From Echinostoma caproni (lineage: Eukaryota; Platyhelminthes; Trematoda; Plagiorchiida; Echinostomatidae), in the NCBI GenBank assembly GCA_900618425.1, contig UZAN01040804.1:1-64000 (forward strand): 64,000 bases of DNA. Direction: 5' to 3'. The notes under the pieces were generated by a model that was not told the DNA's origin, did not search any database, and saw nothing but the letters and a program-made list of their open reading frames with translations. Of the stretch, positions 37,111-48,470 are shown one piece after another (position 1 is the first letter of the stretch; every line of letters begins with the position of its first letter). The position numbers and the translations under genes were made by a program.

Positions 37111-39128
37111 AAGGATGACTAAGAGCAGTTTACCTACCGGCAGGAATGTATTTTCCGTGCTTGGAGCATTCGTGCCTGGACTAGCGACTGGCACTCAAAA
37201 GGTGACAGTATGGTCTTTCATAACAACATCGATAAATCTCAACATGAATTATTTTGTGTATATGGTTAAATCACGCATATTTAGAAATGTTATGGATACA
37301 TTCCAGAACGTAACCTTGCCGAGAAATTGTACGCAGCTGTTCATGGGGCGCGTGTGAAAAAAATAAGACGCCACTCCATTTTACCAATATATTCGAAAAG
37401 CAAAGGATACCGTGAATAAATGTAAAATTGTGCAGAAACTGTTAATTATCTTGATTACTTTTCGTGATAGAATCTCTAGGACCTTGAACGGTCCCATGTT
37501 TCTATGGCATTTAACCTCCGTGGATAACCACTTGCCAGAAGAGTGATCCAAACCGTGACTCAGATAGCGTCATTTTCTGATGGCTTGCTGCAGCCTCTTA
37601 GTACTGCATCCACAGACTAGATGGTACATAACGGATATAGAGAAAGTTTTTTTAGAAAGAATTGTGATAGATCTAATTATACTTGGATAAAAAGTAGATT
37701 GTCCAAATTGCACCATATAACTATACATTTTTAATATATCATTGTATCATCGGTCACCGTTTGAAATCCTGACAAACATATTTTTCAGCATGACCATTCA
37801 CCTTTGTTTTGTCGATTTAAGCGGTACGCTACTTACCGATTTCCCTTAGGGAAAGAGGTTTCACTCTACTTGATGACTATAAGAAATTGATGTTTTTATT
37901 GATTCTGTAGGCTGCTAAGCAAAATATTGAGCTAAAATCCGTCGGAAAAGTTGAATCTCAAAACAAATAACTAAAATGTTTTGAGACATCATGTGTTAGA
38001 AGTGCTTTCGAGGTCAAAACAGGTTTCACATTGAAGAATATAAGGACAATTCGCTAGCTAGATATTTAGTCCGATCGTGTGATAGGATTAAGCCACACCT
38101 ACGTAACTAGATATACGTTAAGATACTACTGATTTGCATTCAAATGTCCCTGCATTCATCACAGAATTGGAAACTTCAGCATAAAGCCAATTCCGCATAC
38201 TAACGTGCAGAACAATCTCGTTAGCGCTGTTAAGTCAAACGTTGGCAGTGAACGTTCATGTAACGATAAAGTGATTGACTTTAGTGTGTTCCAGGTGGAA
38301 TTGAAACATGAGACTTCAGTATCAAGCAGAAAGGTTTTGTTTGTGAATATGCGGAAAAATGGCATTATGCACGATTGAAAGTTCACAAAGGATTGATAAT
38401 TGATGACAAAATACTGAAAAACCTTTTAAGTAGAACATTTGTGATATGTTATTCAAAGTTTCATTATTAATAATCTATGACATTCAAAGTACCTACTGTG
38501 AGCGCCATAAGTAAAAGGCGTTTTGAAATACCCTTATATGATAGGTTATTGAAAATCATCAACAGGCAGCGATGGTCACAGTATCAGAAACGTAAACGAT
38601 CACAAAATCATGAGGATTGTTTACACAAGACAAGGATCTATCTTTCCTTATTAGCAATGCCACTATTTGAATATACATCTAACAACGAACAGCCAAATAT
38701 CTGTCTATATGTATAAGAAAGATCTTATAATCAATTCCAACCGACCGCATTAACGTGCAGGCATCACCTCATGATTTGTGTGAACATTCTCTTATATTTG
38801 AGACAATAATGCTTCGAACGCACTGGTGTTTAAGCCAAAACGAGAGAAATATAGGTACAACCACCTGTATCGTTTGTGGTGAAAGCAGTATTTCTGTTTA
38901 AACTGAACACAACTTTGCTCTTTCTCAGCCTCCGGAATCAATGACGTTTTCCAAGTATCCCGCAAGTCTAGTTCATTACTAAAATATTAGAACCAATGGA
39001 ATAAGACCCGTTCCCCATCCACTTAAAATGTGACGATTTTCGACCAATCATATTCGAGTACTTTTTAGTTAAAAGAATGCAGATTGCAAATACATCTTCA
39101 CATCCTGAAATGAAGCTTTGTTATCACC
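37111..39128. other. Upstream region of the GPCR gene
   Basis: About 2 kb between a dead LINE and the receptor start codon. It presumably holds the promoter and 5' UTR, but no TATA box, initiator or upstream coding exon can be picked out with confidence. An in-frame stop at 39111 closes the receptor frame. Two ORFs of 75-79 codons (38386-38159 -, 38477-38716 +) look like chance. Confidence 0.45.
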
Positions 39129-39656
39129 ATGTATGTGACTTCCCTAAAAGCAAGCAACACCGGTTTTGATACGTTCGAGACAAGTGTTGCAAATGATTGT
39201 GATTTATCGCTGATTCACTATTCGGGAATCAAAAATTTGCTCGAAAAATGCACCAATGTCAGTCAATTATTGCAAAAGGAACTAATTCAAGTATTCCAGG
39301 AGGAATACGCTGCCGCGCGAAATGAACCTGAACTTCCTTTACCTTTGCTGATTGGGATCCTAATGGCCTTTACTATCATGATTCTGTTTGGAACCCTAGG
39401 TAGCGCTTTGGTCATCCTAGTGATTGCACGGAAATCAGCAATGCGTTCGAGGAGTAATATGTTCATTATGAATTTGGCCATCTCCGATTTGACATTGTGT
39501 TTGTTCACGGAGCCGTTTAATTTGTTTCAAATTTGGGCCACACACAAACCGTGGATTTTGGGGAGTCTTATGTGTAAACTTCTGGCCATGTTTCAAGGAA
39601 CCAATATATTTGTGTCTACAATCAGTATTACTGCTATTGCTTTGGATAGATTTCAG
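39129..39656 (+). CDS. Neuropeptide Y/F-type GPCR, exon 1 (N-terminus, TM1-TM3)
   Basis: First coding exon of a class A peptide receptor that would sit in the plasma membrane and signal through G proteins. The start is the first Met after an in-frame TGA at 39111, in the context CACCATG. The exon encodes 176 residues. There is a ~68-residue extracellular N-terminus without a signal peptide and with one sequon (Asn43-Val-Ser), then TM1 (~70-98), TM2 (~111-133) and TM3 (~146-172). Visible family marks are NLAISD with the TM2 Asp120, the Trp142 of the first extracellular loop, Cys149 at the top of TM3, and ALDRFQ at the end of TM3. Two key positions deviate: the TM1 Asn is Ser92 (GTLGS), and DRY is DRF. 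The exon ends on a complete Gln codon followed by GTGAGT. Neuropeptide F receptor is the best guess among NPY-family receptors; the ligand is inferred, not shown. Confidence 0.92.
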
Positions 39657-42600
39657 GTGAGTTTATTCAACTCTTGATTTAAAGTCCGTAATCCGTCAAC
39701 TTATGAAATTCACACAGAAAATTGCAAGAAACCCATGGATATACAAATGAAGTAAAATCCCCTAAGATGGTTTCTCAGCCAGACTATGTGAATTAGGACA
39801 CGTAGGTTATTTGTTGTTCACACTCTTCAAGGTATTTGGAGAACGGTTTCCAAACGCATTTTTTCAATGTTACGTCGGTTTAGCGGGGAATGATTTTCAT
39901 AATCCGCCACATGTATAGATAATCACAATCGCTATCCAGTTCACCACACTGACCTAACAATTGTGGTGGGTGATGTATAGCAGAATATGGGTTACCAGCT
40001 CAGCTGCTTGTGCACCTTGAAAATTCATATATTTCTTCTTGGCATCGTTCATAACCCTTACTGGACCTCCAAATAAGGTATGTACAAATAACGGGGATGT
40101 GGAATAATTCAATTTGTGTCTTGGCCTCAAGGTGTATAGTTTTGACATCATTCACAGGAATTCTTTTCACTCCTGCTGTCCTGAATAAACTATTTATGTT
40201 TAATTTAACCGGCCACACGATTTTCTCCAAAAGCACTTGATTTCACTTATGTACTAGTGCGACCTCTGTGCAACACAGTTTAGTCTGAATGAAAATCTGA
40301 TCCATCTGAATTGTTTAGGGTTCTCTCTCAAAATTGCATGAAAAGTCCCTTTTGCGAGGGGGTATTTCGTTAAATTATCAGAAGGATTATTGTTCTTTAT
40401 TACATCCTACCACCAAAGAGGACAATTTTTGTCTATTTATTTCCCCTGGCAGCCTCTGAGCTACCGCAGTCTTTTGTGTGAAAATGAAGTATATCAATGT
40501 GCATTCATTCAATGAATAAGAACAAAGAAGGAGGATGAATTTAGTGTCATCTTTTTTAATCAGTAGTGTTATCATTTTCACTATTATTGAATGTATAAAA
40601 CAAAACACATATTCCCACTCAACTTTAAACGGTGAATGTATCCGAATGCAATCAATTAAAAAGGTCGCATGATTGAAACATCAGTTCTTTATAAAAAGGA
40701 ATTTTTTGACCTTATAAATAAAGGCAGCATTGGCGTCCTCAATACGTTTTGTGCTCAATATTCGTTCATTGATGTACGTAATCATTTCTGGAAATTCTCG
40801 AGCCGGATCAAAATAAATCTAATTCCAACGTAAATCAACAGTTTGAGTGATTGAAAAACCTTTCCAACAATAAAACTAAGTATTAATTTAAACTGCGATT
40901 GATACCATTAATGTTAGAGTGTCGCAACCGACCTTATACATGATACCTCCCTTATTCACTGACAGTACTGCACTATATCAAGCAGAAATCCTTCGTGATA
41001 GACTTAAGGTTTTGTTTTCTGCATTCGAGAAATCAAATACCAATTTTCCATGTTGACGCTAGTGACCACACTGTTCTATTCATTTTTTGTTCTGGCGCTT
41101 ATGGATTGTTCCTGTCATACAATTACGGTTCACATTACGATGTGAGCATTTCTCCTGACGTTAAATACGAAAGTGGTTTGATAAATATCTGAAGAGGTTT
41201 CTCGGTAATAGAACTGAAATGTCTCCGAGTGTAATGGTTTGTTTACAGATTCTCATAGGAATAAAACAAGCCGATTTCAAGAGAAACTAAAGTTGCAAGC
41301 ATGTTGATTTATCTTCTTCTGTACCACAAAGGTTTTTCAATATTTAATGAATTGAGTACAGAATTTTCAAAGAAAGGCAGTTTCGAAATTCGTTCAGGAA
41401 GGTTTGTTCTAAAATATACACATTTTCTCGTCCGTTAACTTGTATCGTCGTTCCCAAGTTTATATCGTTACAAAACCTGCTTCCACCAACAGAAAACCAA
41501 CCCTTTTCTTTTATGGAAAATGGGATAGATACGAAACATACACAAGCAGCAATTCAATATCCCACACAATGTGATGTAAACTAACAGCAATTCCACCCGA
41601 AAGGTCATTGTAACAATGTACTTACAACACACATATTTCTCAAAGATAATGTGCTGCATCGTAAAGTAGTTTATAACTATAATTAGACGTTTTTATTAAA
41701 GAGACTTTCAAAGATGCATCTTGCAATTGAATAATCACATGTCGGGTATCGGAGTAAGGTGAAAGCAAATAGTATTCCCAGCATTTATTACTCTCTGAAG
41801 TATTCTTTTCTTAGGCACTAAACTCAAAACACTCATTGAAATGATTGCCCATCTATGATACAAGTGTTTGCAGGGCATCACTCGTGTCATATTTAGATAA
41901 ATCCAAGTTCTTTCTAGCATCGCAGAGCATTTGCGACTTGCCGAAACCATTTATTGAATACAACCCGTGTGAAAGAAGTGTTCCTCGTGAGTTTGTTCAC
42001 AAACGGTAAAATTACTAAAACGTACGGCACAGCGGAGTTCGCCCGATGGACGAAGGCAAAAGCTGACCCAACAGTTAAACTAAGTGATTAATATTGTGTT
42101 CCTAAACCTTTATAATGCATCAATGTTGTTGTTGTTTCGCCGCCGTGAATGCAAACGATACAGACACGCATAACGTCATCAGATCTACCTAATGTGTAAC
42201 AATTTGTCACATGAAAATGTTTTTTTAAATATATACACCTCAAAGTACGAAATGTACGTACATGGCGACTGAGCTTGAATTGATCAAATTACTGAAATGT
42301 CTATCCTATCGATTGTCGAATCTTGTTAGTTTCTGACCGAAAGAAATTTGGTGATGAAACTGGGCAACAGTAGTAGAAATATGAATTGTTTTTCAGTAAC
42401 CAACACATCCGTTTTGAAAAAGCACCGTCTATTTTTCTTCCACAAATACACTCAACCATATGCACTGCACTCACAGTCTTGATGAATCTGAGTTTATCTC
42501 ATTATTTCATATTTGTTCATGGGTGTGTAGCATATTTCCTCGTCCAATGTATTCATGCGTGAAATGTCAGGAGTAAACACTTTCTACGAAACTACTCGGA

Positions 42601-45600
42601 AAATATATCTGAAAATGTGATAAGAAAAATGATCCATTAATGCAGTAATTAGGCTTACTTACTTTGCGAGTTTACAAAGAATAATTTTAAAGATGTCCGT
42701 GACGATGGTGTACAAAGACAGAATAATGAAGTGTGATAAATATGAGTAATTTTGCTGGGTTGGAAGCATATTTAGTAAATAATTAAGCAAATAATATTGT
42801 ATAGTTGACGAAATATACTGTGTGATTAGAACGGATTTGATGACAGCAACAAGGTCATGCACTAAAAGGTAGATGACTAAAAGCACTCAATGTGACACGT
42901 TTTTTAACTGGTAGATGGCTTATTTACATAAAAATGGTATCTATTTTTAGAATATTATCACTGACGATTCAGAATTATTTTTTAGGTTTCCAACTAACTG
43001 GAAGAATATTGATACCTATTCGAGATTCTCTCTTTCTTGAATCATAGCTATAGGTCTGGAGTTGAATGAGTTTGTGCGTATACACAATTATAGTTAAACA
43101 GCAAGCTATGGGGTCATATAGAAAACCAAAAATCAAATGTGTTTCCTGGGTAAAGCTGTCACACAGAAATCTGCAATAATCGCTTAGGGCCCTGCTAAGA
43201 GCAATGATTGAACCAGTTAATTCCACAAACCAGCCTAAATAATCTTAACTGTTGTGGATTCGCAGTTGTCGGATTCTTCTTACATAGTTCTTTGGTGTGG
43301 TTCTTTGGCTGTGTGTACAAACGTGTAGTTGTTGTTTCTGAGTCTAAACTTTGCCCAATGTCAACCAAATATGCCATAAGTTAGGCGTTCAAGCTCCTCA
43401 GAGTTCATTTTTGAGGATAGGGCAGGTAATATTCAGATGTTCTCTTGGGCAAATGCTTAGTTGTTCATCCGATATGAGGAACAGTAAAAATGCACTTAGA
43501 ATGATAGAGAATTAAATGTGTCACCTTCAAATATATTTGGTGTGGATAAAATTTTATATTGTAGTTCCCCATCTTCGATGTCAAATATCTGGTTCAATTT
43601 GTTTGCATGCCTATTACTTGGGTTTCCGTATTCATACATAGATCGAACTTCTGTATTATTACTTTGAACAGAACAGTTTAAATTTCGGATAGAGGCACGC
43701 CGGAATGAGCGTGACTATCATTTTGCACATTTTATCTAGAGGGTGACGGAAGATACCAACATTTCTCGACTGAACGAATTGTTTTCGTTAATTAATTAAT
43801 GAAACTGATGTGTAAAATGCGAGCATATTTATAAACAGGTGAAATACTAATTGAAAAAGTAACTCTGCACTACAAAAAACAAAACTTACTCTTGATCGTA
43901 GATCTTTTGAAAAAGAACCGTTATCTGGACCGCTTTATAAGCCTCAAGATTCCCGGTTGTCTTATACAAAAAGAGACAATGGTGCCCCAGCTTTATCAAT
44001 TCTTATTCGCATAACTTATTTAATTTTCTTCTTCCTGATTCCTTTGTGGGATTGCTGTCCCATTTGAGAACAATGCGGACATTGCCGGACGGTCATTTAT
44101 TGAACAGTGTATGGGGTATTAAATCCAATACAAGCTGTATCTGTAAGTTTATTACCCGCGGATTCTGAGCACCACTAAATCACATTTTGACAATGAAAAC
44201 CACCACGAATTACTCATTCCTTGGATTAACAAAAACTTCCTTTTCAGTAACTACAAAATACTAGATGCTTTTCATTGAAATCCGATACGATTAAAAAAAT
44301 GTGATCCTTAACGTCCCCTTCCATTTTTAACAGACGTGCCTATGATGTTCGTTTATGAGCAAAAGTTCATTTGAGATCACGACGCCAGGGTTTTGCGTGA
44401 TGCAATAGATTCTGTATGTAAGAAATGGGTATTGAAATTTATTAAGGGGATTTCATCAGTTTAGAGCCTAGAAAACATACAGATGAAGTAGAACACGGCA
44501 GTCAATCACCAAATTTGTTTCACTTCTTGAGCTCGTCCGTTGCAACCGTAGCACATGGAGCTGCGTTAGTGAAAATGCTATTTAGAATTAAGGTGAATGA
44601 ATCACATAGATCAAGCATGCTTTATATGCCAAATCTTTAAATCTACCTAAAGTGATCGCTGCAATACGATAAAGAAACAAATAGATGAGGGAATTATTTA
44701 CATTTGGCTGATTTGATTACTCCGTTCGCACATGTGGTTCCTTTTTTCCTAGATTTGCACAACTGCTTACTCTGTGTCCGCTATCAGAACAAAAGACCCC
44801 TTCAGCGCAAAAATACCAATTCCAATAAACCCAATGAAGGCACACATTGTAAAAATTGGATAAATATTTTTTGAATGCAATAGAACTTTGGTTTGGTTAC
44901 ACAATAGTTTTTGTCTTTATCCCAAATCATACATGTAAGCAGTATTGTGGAGAGATAATGATCTTTTCTACTAATACGGTTATGTTTATACACAATAATT
45001 GCCGGTCCGGAATATAAGTGGGTGAGTATATTAGTATTCAGTGTGTTTTCATAGAATATGCACTATCGTAAATTAAACTCATTGTTCGGTTGAAAATGTA
45101 GACCCCGGAATGTCAGTTGAAATGCACACCACAACAAAGATTTTTGAAATGATTGTGAAGCCAAAACTATTTGTTAGTTCAAGTTGTTCTTTATGCACGT
45201 TTTTTACAAATCTGTTTTATCCCAATTTTAAAAACAAGAAACCCGGTAGGAATCAAATATTTGACCAAAGATAAACATTGAATATTTGCAAAAAAGGCCA
45301 CTCAGACGCATCAATTGACCTATTGAATGGAACCATTTATTCTAGTGCTTCACTTCTTTTGTAACAAATTTCTTTGGGACTATTTGAAACAGTTGATCTT
45401 AAGTTATTGTTCAGATATTATTCTGTAGTAAAACGTTTCTCCAGAAAAAAATGAAAACATAGTTTAAACTTACTTTTTCCTGAACATAATTGTTTGGAAC
45501 TGAACCTCATGTAATGACATTCAATTGTAAATCAAATAGGTCTATGTGAACTGTGTACTCATAAAACAAACAAAAATGATAAACCTGTGTTATCGGTCTG

Positions 45601-46755
45601 CGTCCTCGCATGTTTCCCGTTTAAATGGTTAACTTATTCAATGTGATTGTATCATGATGAAGCCTTTGGAGCAAAGGCAAAATACATAATTTCCACAAAT
45701 GGCTCCTTCAGATTGGTTTCATTTGTCTGTCAACTTGCTGAAATTTGATCTGATAATACCACAAGTGGTCACAAAAGCATTCGGTTTGTGTTTCATCACT
45801 GGGACACTCAATAAGACATTCATTCGGAAAAAAGAATGATTGTTACTTGTGAAGTAACCAAATTTATTCCAAGGCAAACGGAAGGTATCACGCAAAAATT
45901 GGTGAACTTTGGGCTGCAGTTCTCAATTTTAAGTATTCAGATTCAGTATTATCCCAGGGTTGCGGATAAAAGATATCTCGCTGGATATATTGGGCAAAGT
46001 GAGAAAACAAGTTGGTAACGTTTTTTAATTTCATGGTTTCAAAAGGTGATTGACAGCACCTAGTTTGTCGAAAAATCGTCGGCTTTAGGGTTTGGGCCAC
46101 AACTGTCAACATAATAATGATTGAATCGTTTCCCGGGATCTCAGAGGCTGTTTTGGCATGTTAAAGGACACTTTATTTAATATTTGACAACAATTTACAT
46201 TAGATTACCATATTAGACAAATCAGTGGAATAAAACCAAATTTCCCTTGTAAGATTTCGATAGGATGCCGAGTGATTATATGTAATGCGATGCTGTGTCT
46301 AGGGATGAAATCTTTCTATAACACATTTTTACCTCACTTGCTTCTTCATCTTCTGATGATTTAGAAGATATCACTGGTGAAGAGCTTCATAAAACCTGTA
46401 NNNNNNCCATACAAATCATCCTGAACTGTGGTTGTTGTATCTGTCTTTTACATCCTATTTTTTTCATAAATATAGAACTGCTCATAAAGCAAACCTCCGT
46501 AGAAATGTTACTTTCCGAGTACCGATCTCTCATTCAAACCTCTCTACTTCAGTGTTCAAGATATAGTAATTTTGTCTCATGAAAAACGTAGTCCATGTAT
46601 ATTCCTGACTGACCTTGCGATTAAATTGTTCATTAATTGCAGAAAGCTGTTGCCGAAATTCAAACATCTACCAAATATGTTTGCTGCTCATGTTTAGTTT
46701 GCTCTATCCCGATTGAATTTTTACATTCCCTTTCGTTCCGTTTTTCGTTTAACAG
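39657..46755 (+). other. 7.1 kb phase-0 intron of the GPCR gene
   Basis: Donor CAG|GTGAGT at 39656/39657 and acceptor TTTCGTTTAACAG|TGC at 46755/46756. Joining them keeps the frame and restores an uninterrupted seven-TM receptor. The intron is AT-rich and has only ORFs of about 90 codons or fewer, none recognisable (for example 42659-42886 and 42975-43226 on the minus strand). No LINE, SINE or tRNA signature was seen inside it. An assembly gap of six Ns sits at 46401-46406, so the true length may differ. Confidence 0.88.
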
Positions 46756-48177
46756 TGCATCATTTATCCGACCATGACAAACCGACGACCACACCATGTG
46801 GTGCGATTGCTCGTGCTCGTTTGGATTGTGGCCTTCGTTCTGGCTAGCCCGTTGGCGTTTTTCTCCCACGTGGATGAAGTGAAGGTTCAGCGCTGTACAG
46901 AACGCACGTTCGATAGATTGACGCAAAAGCTGAAAGTTAGCTACTACGTGGCCGCGTTATTCTTTCAATATGTGGTTCCCTTACTGATAGTTAGTATTGT
47001 GTATTGGAGAATTGGATTGCGCATAAGAAATCGGCATTCCCGAGTCACAACGAAGTCGCATTTTCTGCAGTTGTACGCAGACAAAGAATTGGTTCCAGTT
47101 TCCACTCAAAGGGTTAATAACCTCAATATAGGCAACGATCGCCCAACAACCGGCCGTTTAAAACTTCCCAAACAAACAGTAACTGATGGTCCAAATGCTC
47201 CTTCTTCTTGGGTCGATCGGTTATCCAAGGGGCAGTCCCCCGATAAACCACACCTCCTAACACGATGTAGTCGACTACAGCGAGAGAATCGGCCCATTTT
47301 GCTGCTCACAGCTATCGCTGTGGTATTTGGCACCAGCTGGTTACCACTAAACATTTTCAACGTGTACATGGAATTCCGAGAAATGATGGTGGCGAAGCAT
47401 TTCCAATTACCTGGCATGATTAGTTTACAAAACTTCAGTTCAGATACGTATAACCAGACGGAACTTATTAAAAGTCAGACATTGTTGGGACCAGGAACTG
47501 TGCTCATATTTCAAACGTTTTGTCTATTTCTCGTCTTGAGTTCCGCTTGTTTCAATCCAGTTCTGTATGGTTGGTTAAACGAGAATTTCCGCGCCGAGTT
47601 TCGAAACGTATTTCGCACTCGAGTGCGCTCCGGTTGCCTTGTTCGATCGTGTGCACACACTGGGCATTTGGAATCCGGACAGTTTCCGGATGCACAAAAC
47701 GCACCAGCTGATTTGAATAAATATGTCATTCAGTGGGTTCTATCCCCACCTTACTATTCATCCTGTCGTATAGACAGTTCGATTAGTTCAGATGAAGTTG
47801 TACAGAACAATGCGAATAACGGTATCCATCTTTATTCGAGACCGACAAACTCATTCAATCCGGTCGACGAATCGGAATTTGTGGTCAGCACTAAAGCAGG
47901 CGCACTGGATTGCGCGGTAATGAGGAAAAAATATAATCATTCGAGTTTGGATAATAGTCGGCCCACGAATTCGTCATCCTCTTTTGCTATGGATATTTCT
48001 GATCGGATATTCTTTGTGGACAGCGAAAGTGATCGGTTAGAAATCGAACGAGTAAACGAGTCCTTATTGCAAGCCCTTGCGCAAAATAACGACGGTCAGG
48101 ACACTATTCCGGAAGTGGATCCCAGACCAGAACAACAGCAACAACAAAGTTGGTGCTCAGTGATAACGGCCGTGTGA
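46756..48177 (+). CDS. Neuropeptide Y/F-type GPCR, exon 2 (TM4-TM7 and C-terminal tail)
   Basis: Second and last coding exon, 473 codons plus TGA, opening directly after a pyrimidine-rich acceptor (TTTAACAG). It starts in frame with CIIYPTM, which completes the DRFQ-CIIYPT junction typical of NPY/NPF receptors. Joined-protein positions: TM4 ~193-212, second-loop Cys223 (disulfide partner of Cys149), TM5 ~237-260, a ~90-residue third intracellular loop, TM6 ~357-381 with SWLPLNIFN, TM7 ~424-447 with NPVLYGWLN, and helix 8 NENFRAEF. The third extracellular loop is long (~40 residues) and has two sequons (Asn402-Phe-Ser, Asn409-Gln-Thr). A Cys pair after helix 8 (CLVRSC) could be palmitoylated. 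The ~190-residue tail holds Asn/Ser-rich stretches and a short poly-Gln run, and ends in TAV, a class I PDZ-ligand pattern. An ATG at 46774 exists but would give a receptor without TM1-TM3. Confidence 0.92.
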   Translation, partial: CIIYPTMTNRRPHHVVRLLVLVWIVAFVLASPLAFFSHVDEVKVQRCTERTFDRLTQKLKVSYYVAALFFQYVVPLLIVSIVYWRIGLRIRNRHSRVTTKSHFLQLYADKELVPVSTQRVNNLNIGNDRPTTGRLKLPKQTVTDGPNAPSSWVDRLSKGQSPDKPHLLTRCSRLQRENRPILLLTAIAVVFGTSWLPLNIFNVYMEFREMMVAKHFQLPGMISLQNFSSDTYNQTELIKSQTLLGPGTVLIFQTFCLFLVLSSACFNPVLYGWLNENFRAEFRNVFRTRVRSGCLVRSCAHTGHLESGQFPDAQNAPADLNKYVIQWVLSPPYYSSCRIDSSISSDEVVQNNANNGIHLYSRPTNSFNPVDESEFVVSTKAGALDCAVMRKKYNHSSLDNSRPTNSSSSFAMDISDRIFFVDSESDRLEIERVNESLLQALAQNNDGQDTIPEVDPRPEQQQQQSWCSVITAV

Positions 48178-48470
48178 TCCGATCGAGGATATATCAGACA
48201 AGATGCAGCACACGCACGCACACACAAACGAGAACATGCCCGTGTCGTTTGGTCGATGTGATTACACAATAGTCATTCCATCTCGGTCGTCTGCATTTAT
48301 TGTGATACTTAACCTAATATGTGTATTTTTCTATATATATATATATACATATATATGCATACAGTTATCTTTGGTTTTTTTCCAATGTTGCGACTATTCG
48401 TCTATGACATGCATTGAATTCATTTTTTTACTAAAGCTCTAGATAAACCTTATTTACATGGGTTGTGCAC
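48178..48470 (+). other. Probable 3' UTR of the GPCR gene with CA and TA microsatellites
   Basis: Directly after the stop codon come a CA/CG-rich microsatellite at 48208-48226 and a TA microsatellite at 48332-48356. No canonical AATAAA lies close by. AGATAAA near 48440, followed by a GT-rich stretch, is the nearest plausible poly(A) signal. The next clear AATAAA cluster is in the AAAT repeat at about 49.81 kb. The 3' end is inferred. Confidence 0.4.
48332..48356. repeat. TA microsatellite in the probable receptor 3' UTR
   Basis: TA repeat of about 12 units with one C interruption, 155 bp after the receptor stop codon. Confidence 0.85.

Noticed and set aside
43195..43377. 60-codon intronic minus-strand ORF rich in Thr and Gln
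   Set aside because: Short, unrecognised and within the receptor intron; no sign of a nested gene.
46660..47729. Antisense ORFs of 72-103 codons over the receptor's second exon
   Set aside because: They are shadows of the coding frame on the opposite strand, with no features of their own.
46774..48177. A separate 467-codon receptor gene starting at the ATG in exon 2
   Set aside because: It would lack TM1-TM3. The 18 bases before this ATG continue the frame from exon 1 across a proper acceptor.
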